Source: an uncultured Pirellulaceae bacterium
GTDB lineage: Bacteria; Planctomycetota; Planctomycetia; Pirellulales; Pirellulaceae
Length of the DNA stretch: 17,619 nt
Assembly (NCBI GenBank): GCA_947258905.1
Contig: CAMYKF010000458.1
Location: 1 to 17,619 of the forward strand
Reading direction: 5' to 3'
The notes below the pieces were generated by a model. That model had not been told where the DNA came from. It made no database searches and worked only from the letters and a program-made list of their open reading frames with translations. This document shows positions 1-12,011 of the stretch, piece by piece. Each line of letters starts with the position of its first letter. The first letter of the stretch is position 1. The position numbers and the translations under genes were made by a program.

Positions 1-684
1 GAATCGGCCGCTGGTTGCCATTTCCGTCAGTGTCGTGGTCTTCAGCTTCTCGCACGGTTCGCATCCGTTGCCGGTTACCAACACCAGCAGCGGCTTATCG
101 TCACGGAAGGCACGCACATAAGCGGTTTCGTAATCGACGGCACTCAGGGCATCTTCAGTAGTGGCAACGTTTTCGTTTACCACTTCTTCTTCCTGTGCAA
201 CCGGCTCCTCGGTGATTTCCTGCTGCAGGGCAACCTGGGCAATTTCCTGCTGCTGCAGTTCTTCTTGCAGCTGCGGGGATCCAATGAAGTCCCGCACCTG
301 AGCCACGGTCTGGAATCCCTCGACGCTGCGCCACTGCCACTGGCCTTCCTTTTGTTCGTACATAATCAGCTGCGGGACGGCGCCTTCGCCAATCAGGTTG
401 TTGGCGTCGACGGAGTCATTGTCGACATCGACCATGGCAAAATGGAAATCCTGAAGCAGGCCGTCGCCGACTACTTCGGTCATGGTCGACTGCTTCATCT
501 TTTGGCATGGCTGGCACGACTCGGAGGTGACCAGGATTAACAAGGGCCGGTTGTCGTCCAAAGCACGATAATAGGCCGTCTGGTAATCCGTGGCTTCCGC
601 AAGAGTGTCGATTGCCGGCGCCGCCGTTGTCAAAGCTAATCCGGCAAAGATGGCGAGCGCAGCGACAGAGAATCGAACAATCAT
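1..684 (-). CDS. Secreted protein with tandem thioredoxin-like domains (3' end cut by window edge)
   Basis: The frame is open from an ATG at 684 down to base 1, so 228 N-terminal residues are visible and the C-terminus is missing. A GGAGGG ribosome site at 693-698, 8 nt upstream, supports this start. Residues 1-25 form a signal peptide (MIVRF, hydrophobic core, APA). Domain 1 (about 30-135) has a CQPC redox motif at C57/C60 and a thioredoxin-type cis-proline context GAVPQL at 101-106. A Gln/Glu-rich linker (about 137-180) leads to domain 2, which opens with a near copy of domain 1 (DYETAY, PLLVLVT) and a CEPC motif at C208/C211. Inferred role: thiol-disulfide chemistry or disulfide reduction outside the cytoplasm. 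The duplication is directly visible. The partner is unknown. The next gene on the same strand is about 330 bp upstream and ends in a pseudogene, so an operon is not evident. Confidence 0.85.
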   Translation of the reverse strand, partial: MIVRFSVAALAIFAGLALTTAAPAIDTLAEATDYQTAYYRALDDNRPLLILVTSESCQPCQKMKQSTMTEVVGDGLLQDFHFAMVDVDNDSVDANNLIGEGAVPQLIMYEQKEGQWQWRSVEGFQTVAQVRDFIGSPQLQEELQQQEIAQVALQQEITEEPVAQEEEVVNENVATTEDALSAVDYETAYVRAFRDDKPLLVLVTGNGCEPCEKLKTTTLTEMATSGRF

Positions 685-699
685 GAATTAATCCCTCCA

Positions 700-1015
700 G
701 TGAAGTGTTTCGAGGCAGTCGGCGAAGGGCACCATCCAAAGTGCAACTGTCAGGGTCAATAACAATCGCAGGTGAATGCCCGACACGATCTCCAATCGTC
801 TGTGAAGCTATAGAGCATAGTCAAATCAGAGAACTTGTCGATTACCCGGGGTCGGCTTTTGCTCCAAAGGCGAGGATTTGTCCGCTAACGTGACTTTTGC
901 CCGGTCTGTCGGCGTTTTAGGGCGTCTAGTGGCCACTCGACCCCGGAAATTAGCGTCTCGAAGCCCTGCCGCACAAGCCGCCATACCGCCCCGCAGGCTC
1001 GCTGAACTGCCAGAA
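700..1015. other. Non-coding gap upstream of the thioredoxin-like gene
   Basis: Short open frames here overlap on both strands and show no recognisable protein, signal peptide or ribosome site. The stretch presumably holds the promoter of the thioredoxin-like gene. On the minus strand a TTGACC is followed 17 nt later by GATGGT, but the second box is a poor -10, so I do not call a promoter. No strong hairpin is seen. Confidence 0.5.
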
Positions 1016-1562
1016 TTACCAAATGCCGCAGGGTCCCGAGAGCCCCTGGATGCCGCGTTTCAGCTCGCCGTTGGGAATCCACAAATCGAATCCCACTCGT
1101 TCCTCGTCAATCACCAGTCCGAGCGACGTCAGCACAGTCGACCGCAGGTAGTCAGGCTGTTTGGGGCGCTGCCGAATCAGTTCGAGGTAAGCCGATGCCA
1201 GATTGTTGACTGATACGTGCACTTCCATTTTGTGACGCGGGTTCAGGCTTCCACCGCCGGCAGCCAGGGCCGGGTCAATGGCCAGTCCCGGAGAGTCGTT
1301 TTGGATATTGGCACCGGTCGCCTGCGGCAGGGCTGCGTTGACCCACAAACATCACGACCTGTTGACTCACCCGGACAAAGCGGATCTTTCCTGGCCCTCT
1401 GTCCGTGTTTCGTTCGATGCCGGCGTTGGTAAACTCGACAAGCTCGGGCAATTGGGCGAGCAGGCTCACTTCATCACCGGCGCTGAAAGCCTGTCCGGCC
1501 TTCAGTTCATGCAGGTCGACCCAAAGCCGTCGGCGATCAATGCCGCATTCCTGATCGGGATC
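1016..1562 (-). pseudogene. Decayed partial copy of the C-terminus of the adjacent secreted protein
   Basis: Starting immediately after the stop codon of the 583-residue gene, this stretch translates in pieces that match that gene's C-terminal third. Matching pairs are PELVEFTNAGIERNTD with PELVDFVNAGIARNTD, GKIRFVRV with GKIRFVPV, and TSLGLVIDEERVGFDLWIP with TSLGLVIEEDRFGFDLWIP. Compared with the intact copy, about 48 residues are missing between the NTD and GKIRF blocks (junction near 1390-1400). A net 2-base loss around 1312-1342 then shifts the frame. The second half ends at a TAA at 1016-1018. The frame from 1562 to about 1278 is continuous with the upstream gene's frame through its TAG. 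There is no own start codon with a ribosome site. This is a direct tandem duplication remnant that is unlikely to make a functional protein. Confidence 0.85.
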
Positions 1563-3314
1563 CTAACGCAGCAGGGCCTCCAGAAGTTTGTAGCCGCGAT
1601 TAAGTTCTCGCGTGGGAATCCACAAATCAAACCCGAATCGATCCTCTTCGATCACCAGTCCCAGCGAAGTGATTTCATCAGGCCGCGTGTATCGGCCCAG
1701 ATCCTTGCGTTTGCGAATCGTGGCCGAATAGATGTAATTCAAATTGACCGCTGACATGTGCAGCTCACATTTGCGTCGCGGGTCCAGCCGGCTTTCGGAT
1801 GCCATGAATGCCGGGTGGGCAACCAGTCCCGGTAGTCCGTCCCTGACATTGGCCAATGCCGCTTCCAGCAGTTGCGGGTTTGTCCCGACAAACATCACGA
1901 CCTTGTCCTTGACCGGAACGAAGCGGATTTTGCCGGCGTCACTGCCAAAGAACCGGGTCAATCGTGCCTGATTGCGCTCATGGATGCGGGATGTATCGAT
2001 CTCCAGCACATCAACAGGCGTGTCACCGCCGGTCGATTCACGTGAGCGGTACTCGAACTGGATAGTCGGCTCGCTACCGGGGTCGGTGTTGCGGGCGATT
2101 CCGGCGTTCACGAAGTCCACCAGTTCCGGGATGGAGTCCAGCAAAGCGCGGGGCTCGTTGGTATCAAAGATGAAAACCACCCCCAATTCACCGCCATCAC
2201 CAATCTCGCCTTCATTTCGGTACAGCGCCACCCGCGTGCCGTTGAGCTGTTGCCAGAGTTCACTGAACAGGTCGTAGAATTCGCGTTTTTCGTCCCCCGA
2301 CAAGATGTCTTCAGCCGGCGAGACGATTTCCACGATCAATCGCATGACGGAACGCGCCACCATCACGTTTTCGTCCCCGTCTCCCTTGACGGCGGCTGCC
2401 AGCAGGACCTGCCCGTCCGGCAAGTGCGTCAAATCCGATGGTTCGTCGCCGCCGCGTACGTCGCGGATCAGTTGCAATGCAGCGTTGTCTTCCGTTTCCC
2501 GAAGGAACGTTTTGGTGCGCACGTGCACACCTTCATCCAGATCGATCGCGGCGAGCCCGAAGCGGATCTCCCGGCCTGCCGCCTTGAGCCGTTCCCACAT
2601 CTGTTCGGCATCGGGGTCGGAGAAACCGGCCGCCTCTCTTGTCCAGCTTTGCGGTCCGAACACGCCCCCCAGCACTTCGCCCCAGAACTCCCTGGACGTG
2701 CTGCCGCCCAGCATCAGTACCGCGTCACTCTCGCAGAATACGTCGAAATCCTCGTTGCTGAGGAGGTTGGTGATGGACCGCATGTCGCTCAGCGGCAACT
2801 CGATTTCGCTAACGGCGCGATCGTTTTCAGGGAACAGGTTAAGAAACGGCGTAAAAACATACAGGTGATCGTCAAGCAACACGATTTTCTTGTTGCCAAC
2901 CTTGAAGGCCTGCCCGTCTTGCAACTGGTCAGCGGGCACTCCGAAATGTTCGGCCACCAATTCCACATCCTGCACCGGATAGGTGAGATACATCTGCCCG
3001 ATTTGCTCAACCTGCGTGAGAACCAAACCACCGATACCGTGCGGGACGATCGCCTGATCGGTATCCAGATCATCGAGACCGTAGAAATACAGCTCCCAAA
3101 CCTGGTCTTCGGTGATGGGCATCCATACTTCGCTGATGGTCCGGGTCAGTTTGCGATTGAAGTCTGCCAGGTCTTTGACCATGTACGCCATGTTGGCCCC
3201 CTGGGGCAGCAGATCCGCCGGCAATTGCTGCTGGGCAGCCAGCGGAGACGATACGCACGTGGCCAATATCAGGCACAGACCGATTGCCAGGCCGGTATGA
3301 CGGATCCGATGCAT
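1563..3314 (-). CDS. Secreted hypothetical protein, 583 residues
   Basis: I do not recognise a named family. The protein begins MHRIRHTGLAIG and has a clear signal peptide ending near the LAAQ at about residues 25-28. This is followed by a long soluble region with no further membrane segment and no obvious catalytic motif. Its layout resembles the large extracytoplasmic proteins of unknown function common in planctomycetes. The start at 3314 is chosen because GGGAGG lies 9 nt upstream; a GTG at 3350 and an ATG at 3344 in the same frame would add residues before the signal peptide. The C-terminal third (about residues 390-583) is duplicated in decayed form directly downstream. The gene diverges from the carboxypeptidase-regulatory-like gene across a gap carrying 40-bp hairpin repeats. 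Confidence 0.85.
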   Translation of the reverse strand: MHRIRHTGLAIGLCLILATCVSSPLAAQQQLPADLLPQGANMAYMVKDLADFNRKLTRTISEVWMPITEDQVWELYFYGLDDLDTDQAIVPHGIGGLVLTQVEQIGQMYLTYPVQDVELVAEHFGVPADQLQDGQAFKVGNKKIVLLDDHLYVFTPFLNLFPENDRAVSEIELPLSDMRSITNLLSNEDFDVFCESDAVLMLGGSTSREFWGEVLGGVFGPQSWTREAAGFSDPDAEQMWERLKAAGREIRFGLAAIDLDEGVHVRTKTFLRETEDNAALQLIRDVRGGDEPSDLTHLPDGQVLLAAAVKGDGDENVMVARSVMRLIVEIVSPAEDILSGDEKREFYDLFSELWQQLNGTRVALYRNEGEIGDGGELGVVFIFDTNEPRALLDSIPELVDFVNAGIARNTDPGSEPTIQFEYRSRESTGGDTPVDVLEIDTSRIHERNQARLTRFFGSDAGKIRFVPVKDKVVMFVGTNPQLLEAALANVRDGLPGLVAHPAFMASESRLDPRRKCELHMSAVNLNYIYSATIRKRKDLGRYTRPDEITSLGLVIEEDRFGFDLWIPTRELNRGYKLLEALLR

Positions 3315-3323
3315 TTCGCTGTT

Positions 3324-3329
3324 CCTCCC
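3324..3329 (-). promoter_or_regulatory. Ribosome binding site fixing the start of the 583-residue gene
   Basis: GGGAGG on the minus strand lies 9 nt before the ATG at 3314. It is the strongest Shine-Dalgarno match near the possible starts. A GGGGAG further upstream (about 3355-3360) could serve the GTG at 3350 or ATG at 3344, but those starts would place 10-12 extra residues ahead of a normal-looking signal peptide. Confidence 0.6.
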
Positions 3330-3370
3330 GATGGATGATGCCATTGTCACATTTCTCCCCGTGAATGTAG

Positions 3371-3490
3371 CGAATCTCGTGAGAGATTCGAAACCGGCCT
3401 GTGCAAGCAGCGAATCTCGTTAGCGATTTGAAACCGGTCTGGTGATATAGCGAATCTCGTGAGAGATTCGAAAAACAGGCGAATCGCTGC
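3371..3490. repeat. Three tandem 40-bp units, each opening with a hairpin
   Basis: Units start at 3371, 3411 and 3451, exactly 40 bp apart. Units 1 and 3 open with the perfect inverted repeat CGAATCTC-GTGA-GAGATTCG. Unit 2 is an imperfect version (CGAATCTC-GTTA-GCGATTTG). The second halves of units 1 and 2 share ACCGG(C/T)CTG and then diverge. Unit 3 keeps only the first 23 or so bases. The array fills most of the gap between two divergent genes, 57 bp from one start and 44 bp from the other. It resembles REP-type extragenic palindromes; it could also form cruciforms or hairpins in both leader RNAs. Confidence 0.85.
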
Positions 3491-3533
3491 GGACATTTGC
3501 AGTCAGCGTCCGTCGCCTCCACAATAGGTACCC

Positions 3534-6500
3534 ATGACCATTCTTGTTTGTTGCATGGTGGCGGTTTTTCAGCTGGAAGACGCCCGGCCGGCCAGTTTTC
3601 CGTATCCGACTGGAGTTGTCGTGACGGCCGACGGCGCTCCCGTTTCGGGCGCTGCGGTTGTCTTGCAGTCCGGTTTCGCTGAAGACGCGCCGGTTCTGCA
3701 CGCGAAGACTGATGCCCAGGGTCGTTTTGAATTCCCGCAATGGCGAAACGAGTACGGATACTGGCAACTGGCAGCCTGGAAAACGGGCTGGGCGGTGGCA
3801 GGTTTTCGGCCGCAGAATCACGCGTCCAACGAGATTCCCGAAGTCGAAATTGTATTGCGGCAACCGTCGTTCCTGCGTATCAACGCGCGGTTGCCCGAAG
3901 GCGGGCCAGCGTCAGCCGCCCGATGGCGAGTGGACAATTTGACTATCTCGAAGTCGAACGTATTCCTCCACGCCCAATCCATTCAATCGTTGCTTTCAAC
4001 CGAAGGATTCACGTCAGTCGATTCCAACCTGAATTGGATTGCCGACGGTGACGTCGCGACACTGGAAGTCGTCTGCGATGAATTACCGAGTCAGATGGCT
4101 CGCGTCAAGCATCAGGGCAACGTCATCATCCAGCTAAAACCGACAGGCATGTTGCGTGGTGTGATCGCCGATCCAGCGGGACTGACGGATGGTCAGCGAT
4201 TGCAACTCGCTTTTCGCACATCCATTCGTCATGAACCCCGCGAAGGTAACGTGGCACATGCCTACGGGTATGCAGTAGTTGAAACCAATGAATCGGGCGA
4301 GTTCGAAGGCCGGTTTCCCGCAGGCAGCCTGACACTTGCCCAAGTGCAGCCACCCGATCGTCCGTGGTACGTGGAAACCGGCTTTGGGATCGGAACGGCA
4401 AACCAGCCGGAGATCAAGGCGGATCAGACGACCGATGTCAAACTGGAGATCAAACCGGCCGTGCCAGTGGTGGGCAAGTTGACTGGAGATGCCGATCAAC
4501 CCGTTGCCGGTGCTCGCCTGGTGCGCTTTGGTCAGCCGATCGTTACGGATGCGAACGGCGAATATCGTTTCTGGTGTCGGCCAGGAGTAGAGGGAATGAG
4601 TTGGCTGTCGGTTCCCGAGCCGTGGCTGATCCCGCCGGGGCAATTCCTGTCCGTCAACGCCGGCACGAAAGAGCAACGGGTTCCAACAATCAAACTGGAA
4701 CGCGCCGCGCCGATTAGCGGCCGGGTGATTGATGAGAACGGTGACGGCGTGAGCGGTGCAAACGTTGTTGCAACGTGGCAGGTTCGGCTGCCCGAGGGAG
4801 TAATTGAGATAAGTCACGACTCGGCGAAAAGCGACGCGCAGGGTCATTACGTGTTGAAGCGTACGAGTGGCGACAATCGGGTCACGCTGACCGCCGCAAC
4901 TCGCGATCGTGCATCCATGGATGATTACTTCGTGGCTCCTGGGAGTGAACGGCAGATTGACCTGACGATCACGCGAAATGGTCGCATGGTCGCAACCGGC
5001 CGGGTCGTGGATTACGAGGGCAACCCCGTGGCCGGAGCCCGTGTGGCGGTTTGGGAGTGGCATGAGAGCAGTCGCAGTTCGCTGCAATTCGACAACAACC
5101 GGTTTACCGTCACCGATGGCAATGGCCATTTCCGCACTCCGCCGAAGCTGCTGCGGCGACAAATTCACCATATCGTGGTGACCGCGCCCGGATTTACGAG
5201 ACTGGAAACGGAGGAAACGACTTCCCCGCGTCAGGGTGACTGGGAACTGGGTGACGTTGTTCTGGAGAATGCCACCGCAATCAGGGGACGCGTTACCGAT
5301 CAGCAAGGAGAAGCGGTGACCGGGGCCACCGTCTGGTCCTGGTCGAACCAAAAAGGCGGATTGGCCGGAGACCGTCGTACCACGTGCCAGACCGGCGAAA
5401 ACGGCGAGTTTTTGCTTGAGGAAATCATCTCCGGCACCTTTTTCTTCTTTGTTGAACATCCCGACTATCGATTGACCGGCGGTTTGGTCGACGGCGACAA
5501 GCGTATCACTGTGCAACTTGATCCCCGGGGGTCCTGGCCCGCCGCCGGTCCGCTGCATATGCTGCCGCGCAGCGAAATGGCCCGGCAGCAACATGTGCAG
5601 GACCTGGCGACTTCGCTGCTGTCCGATAGCGAAGACCAGACTGATGATCGCTGGCTCGGAAAGGTGCTAACGCTATTGGCCGCGGTGGACGAAGCCGAGG
5701 CGGAAGCCCGTCTCGATCAGGTCGCATCGGCGCGGGTTCGTATGGCGGTGTTGCTGAACCTTGGCAGGATCGAGGAAGCGTTGGAGGACGTCGACCAGGT
5801 GCGCAACCGAGTGGCCATCGCCCGCATCGTTGAGACGATCGAAGCCGGCGATTGCGATGAACACGACATCCGGCTTTTACAGCAAGCCGTCGAGGACATC
5901 GTCGAACGCGAAACCGACGTCCAATCCCGGCTCCGTGCTGCTTGCAGGTTGGCAATCGCGTTACGGAGCCAGGGGTACCGGGAGCAGTCAGGCCAGATTG
6001 TCCGGCTGCAAAACCTCGAGCCGGAATCCGCGATTGACCAGGCTATTACTCGCCGCTTCATGGCGATGGCCGTGGCACCAATGGATGCCGAGACGGCGCT
6101 TGAGCTTCTTCAGCCAATCGAACGCGAAGTCGATCGGTTGTCCAGTTTTGGACCCGTCGTCAATGAAGCGGCCTGGGAAGGACCCGATCAGGTCAGAAAG
6201 TTTCTGGACCATTGCCCCGATCCGGAAAATCAATGTGGTTTCCTGACTGCTGCGGCGGCGCGCATGGCGCGTATTGATTTGCCGGCGACCCTGGAGTTGA
6301 TCGAACAGTCGTCTGATCGGTATCGGGGCCTGGGTCGCGCCAAGTGCTACGCCCGGATTGCTGCGGCAATTAACGACAGCCAGCCGAAAAAGGCGAGGGA
6401 GTTGCTGGCAAAGGCGCACGAAATCATAGCTCACAAGAACATGCGGTACCACGAAGCAGCAGCGTTTCGCTTGTTGCCGTTCGCCCACATCATCGATCCC

Positions 6501-6926
6501 GATTCGTTAAATGAATACTGGTGGCGGGCGGTGGCGGCCCAGGGTGGTCCCTACACCAGCAATCCCAATATCTCCAAGGATCTGGAAGCGACCGTTCGCC
6601 AGGCCAGACTCGCGTTGTTACTGGCGCTTTACAACCAGTTCCCGGAGTTGCGCGAGGGGCTGATGGAACGCGTGTTCGACTACTGGGAAAGCAAACCCGG
6701 CCTGAACGAAGAACAGTACTATTATTCCCGCGCCTCGGTGGCCGCCATGACCTTGCATGATCCCGATCGAGCCATCGCGCTGGCCGGGAAATGGTGGGAA
6801 CGCAACGATTTGCTTTATCGTATCCACCCTCGGTCACCAGCGTTTCTGTTCGGCGACATTCTGGTGCTGGACGGGGACGAACTGTCAGAGGTCATCGCAA
6901 GGGACGTCTTTAACGATCGCGATTAG
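3534..6926 (+). CDS. Large protein with repeated carboxypeptidase-regulatory-like domains and a helical C-terminal region
   Basis: 1130 residues. Beta-sandwich repeats of the CarboxypepD_reg / Ig-like type are recognised by their G-R-V-x-D-x-x-G-x-P-V-x-G-A-x-V pattern followed by T-D-x-x-G-x-F/Y. They lie near residues 27-85, 311-345, 393-450, 486-540 and 583-640. From about 672 to the end the protein is predicted to be mostly helical, rich in Ala, Leu, Glu and Arg and TPR- or HEAT-like in texture (for example IEEALEDVDQVRNRVAIARI). Similar sandwich domains in other proteins bind carbohydrates or act as spacers in extracellular enzymes. No catalytic domain is visible, so a structural or binding role is inferred. 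The N-terminus MTILVCCMVAVFQ is a short, uncharged hydrophobic stretch. An in-frame TAG at 3525-3527 bars any earlier start, and no good ribosome site precedes 3534, so the signal peptide may be truncated. Transcribed alone and convergent with metH. Confidence 0.85.
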   Translation: MTILVCCMVAVFQLEDARPASFPYPTGVVVTADGAPVSGAAVVLQSGFAEDAPVLHAKTDAQGRFEFPQWRNEYGYWQLAAWKTGWAVAGFRPQNHASNEIPEVEIVLRQPSFLRINARLPEGGPASAARWRVDNLTISKSNVFLHAQSIQSLLSTEGFTSVDSNLNWIADGDVATLEVVCDELPSQMARVKHQGNVIIQLKPTGMLRGVIADPAGLTDGQRLQLAFRTSIRHEPREGNVAHAYGYAVVETNESGEFEGRFPAGSLTLAQVQPPDRPWYVETGFGIGTANQPEIKADQTTDVKLEIKPAVPVVGKLTGDADQPVAGARLVRFGQPIVTDANGEYRFWCRPGVEGMSWLSVPEPWLIPPGQFLSVNAGTKEQRVPTIKLERAAPISGRVIDENGDGVSGANVVATWQVRLPEGVIEISHDSAKSDAQGHYVLKRTSGDNRVTLTAATRDRASMDDYFVAPGSERQIDLTITRNGRMVATGRVVDYEGNPVAGARVAVWEWHESSRSSLQFDNNRFTVTDGNGHFRTPPKLLRRQIHHIVVTAPGFTRLETEETTSPRQGDWELGDVVLENATAIRGRVTDQQGEAVTGATVWSWSNQKGGLAGDRRTTCQTGENGEFLLEEIISGTFFFFVEHPDYRLTGGLVDGDKRITVQLDPRGSWPAAGPLHMLPRSEMARQQHVQDLATSLLSDSEDQTDDRWLGKVLTLLAAVDEAEAEARLDQVASARVRMAVLLNLGRIEEALEDVDQVRNRVAIARIVETIEAGDCDEHDIRLLQQAVEDIVERETDVQSRLRAACRLAIALRSQGYREQSGQIVRLQNLEPESAIDQAITRRFMAMAVAPMDAETALELLQPIEREVDRLSSFGPVVNEAAWEGPDQVRKFLDHCPDPENQCGFLTAAAARMARIDLPATLELIEQSSDRYRGLGRAKCYARIAAAINDSQPKKARELLAKAHEIIAHKNMRYHEAAAFRLLPFAHIIDPDSLNEYWWRAVAAQGGPYTSNPNISKDLEATVRQARLALLLALYNQFPELREGLMERVFDYWESKPGLNEEQYYYSRASVAAMTLHDPDRAIALAGKWWERNDLLYRIHPRSPAFLFGDILVLDGDELSEVIARDVFNDRD

Positions 6927-6958
6927 GTTTGCCAACGTGGGGCGACGGTGCAACGCGA

Positions 6959-7000
6959 ACAGGCTGAAACCTGTCCTCCAGCGCGGATGGCTATAGCCTG
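6959..7000. repeat. Nested inverted repeats between convergent genes
   Basis: In the 101-bp gap between two convergent genes, ACAGG (6959-6963) pairs with CCTGT (6970-6974). CAGGCT (6960-6965) pairs with AGCCTG (6995-7000), and GGCTATAGCC (6989-6998) is a perfect palindrome. The position suits a bidirectional transcription end, but there is no T-run, so I call it a palindromic repeat rather than a terminator. Confidence 0.5.
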
Positions 7001-7027
7001 CAGTTGAGCGTTACTTGACGACTTTGA

Positions 7028-10732
<3,705 letters not shown>

Positions 10733-10802
10733 GAATCAATCTGGCAGCGTGGGTGATAGCAGCGGGTAATGGGCGTTAACTGGTACGGGTCAGGTAATCT
10801 TT

Positions 10803-10820
10803 GAGCCCTGTTCAGGGCTC
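10803..10820. repeat. Inverted repeat GAGCCCTG-TT-CAGGGCTC
   Basis: A perfect 8-bp inverted repeat around TT in the metH leader. There is no T-run on either side, so it is not a terminator. It resembles an extragenic palindrome; attenuation or a protein-binding role is possible but not shown. Confidence 0.5.
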
Positions 10821-10878
10821 GCGGGCAGCCAGTCTGGCGTGCGTCGGCAATTGCGCTCATGCACGGCACAAAAACTAG

Positions 10879-10890
10879 TCGAATATTCGA
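10879..10890. promoter_or_regulatory. Possible operator: palindrome TCGAATATTCGA
   Basis: A perfect 12-bp palindrome with partly symmetric flanks (TA-G ... T-TA). It sits in the AT-richest part of the divergent region, 81 bp before the ATPase start and 147 bp before the metH start. A dimeric regulator could bind here. Only position and symmetry support this. Confidence 0.3.
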
Positions 10891-10970
10891 TTAACTTTAT
10901 CGACCACAAACCACGATAACAATCTCTTTTGGCTGATTGCAGCCACTAGCCTCAACGGACGGGGTGTAGC

Positions 10971-11966
10971 ATGGAAAACAAGCATCTGCCCAATACTATT
11001 GAAAGTCAAAAATCTGCGAGGTCAACCGCCGGCAAATCGGGCCAGCGAGCCCAATCCTGGCGGGTGGGCGACAAGATCGTCCGCGTCGACGCCGCTTCCA
11101 TCGTCACGCCCGGCGACCCGCATCTGGAATCTGACCAGCTGCAGGACACTAATGATCAGGCGATTACCGCCTGGGCCGCCGGCTCGGGTACGATCGAGAT
11201 GGGCATCGGTGATGTCGTGGAGAACAATGCCGCGCTGCAGGAGGCTGCCCGGGAAATCGCCGGCACCATTACCGATGTGCCGGTCCAAACCGGTCCGCTG
11301 AATATCAAGCCGGCCTGGGAAGTCGACTATTTTCCGTGGCCACGCATTGCCCGCCGTCTGTTGAGCACCCATCACGCCCTGTTTGACCAGATCGGCACGC
11401 AAATTCTGTCGGACCTGCAACCGACGCGCTCGCGGATTGGTATCTGCAGTACTTTTCCCCGTGAGGGCAAAACGACTCTGGCCATTTGCCTCGCTCGCTG
11501 GGCCGCCAATTCCGGCCGCCGCACATTGCTTATCGATGCCGATGTGGAACGGCCGCAGATGACCGCCATGACGGGACTGGAGTGCGCGCATGGCTGGCGC
11601 GAGATTCTGGAAATGGACATGCCCATATCCGAGACGATGATTCGCTCCGCGGAAAACGGCCTGACCTTCATTCCCAATCCACTGGGTACCAAACCGTATG
11701 TTCAGGAGAAAGTGCTGGCTGGCCTGGCCACCATCACGTTCCAGCTGAAGTACGAATTTGACGTCGTGATCATCGACCTCGGCAAGATCGACAACGTTTG
11801 TGCCCATGGTACTTCCGAGATGGATCTGGTTGATGCTACGCTGATTACCCGCGATCCTTCGCTAACGTCCGTCGGCCAGATGATGGACACGCGTCGGGTC
11901 CTGGATAACATTGGCATGAAGCGAACTTACGTGGCACAGAATTTTGCAAGGAGTCGGGTCGCGTAG
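10971..11966 (+). CDS. CpsD/CapB-like P-loop ATPase (ParA/MinD superfamily)
   Basis: 331 residues. The C-terminal two thirds match the ATPase domain of bacterial tyrosine kinases and their relatives. The deviant Walker A reads STFPREGKTT with K167, Walker A' is LLIDAD with D189/D191, and Walker B is VVIID with D269. In this family the domain partners a Wzz-type membrane protein to control export and chain length of surface polysaccharide. Here the first ~130 residues are polar, without a recognisable domain or membrane segment. The C-terminus (FARSRVA) lacks the tyrosine cluster that is autophosphorylated in true BY-kinases, so kinase activity is doubtful and a regulatory ATPase is more likely. 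The next gene starts 45 bp downstream in the same direction and encodes a GT-C-type membrane protein, which fits an exopolysaccharide role. GGGG lies upstream of the ATG at 10971. Confidence 0.8.
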   Translation: MENKHLPNTIESQKSARSTAGKSGQRAQSWRVGDKIVRVDAASIVTPGDPHLESDQLQDTNDQAITAWAAGSGTIEMGIGDVVENNAALQEAAREIAGTITDVPVQTGPLNIKPAWEVDYFPWPRIARRLLSTHHALFDQIGTQILSDLQPTRSRIGICSTFPREGKTTLAICLARWAANSGRRTLLIDADVERPQMTAMTGLECAHGWREILEMDMPISETMIRSAENGLTFIPNPLGTKPYVQEKVLAGLATITFQLKYEFDVVIIDLGKIDNVCAHGTSEMDLVDATLITRDPSLTSVGQMMDTRRVLDNIGMKRTYVAQNFARSRVA

Positions 11967-12011
11967 TTTTCTGTCGCATCCCATTCCTGTCACCGCCAAC
12001 CTGCGCTACCG

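Larger units (their letters stand above)
10733..10970. other. Divergent intergenic region between metH and the ATPase gene
   Basis: 238 bp with no gene. It must hold the promoters for both directions, but I find no convincing -35/-10 pair. It contains two palindromes listed separately. Near the ATPase start there is also a small hairpin GGCTG-ATTG-CAGCC (10931-10944), followed by a G-rich stretch (ACGGGGTG) that could act as its ribosome site. Confidence 0.5.

Noticed and set aside
2250..3338. 362-residue plus-strand open frame
   Set aside because: Antisense shadow of the 583-residue secreted protein gene, which has a signal peptide and ribosome site; the antisense frame has neither.
3371..3490. 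CRISPR array
   Set aside because: Only three units. The repeat is a hairpin of about 23 bp with a 40-bp period, the 'spacers' are related to each other, and no cas gene is nearby.
4134..5594. 486-residue minus-strand open frame
   Set aside because: Lies wholly inside the carboxypeptidase-regulatory-like gene, whose frame shows clear repeated domains. The antisense translation is rich in His, Arg and Cys with no motif.
10733..10970. Cobalamin or S-adenosylmethionine riboswitch upstream of metH
   Set aside because: I looked for the B12-box and SAM-riboswitch core sequences on the minus strand and saw neither; only simple palindromes are present.
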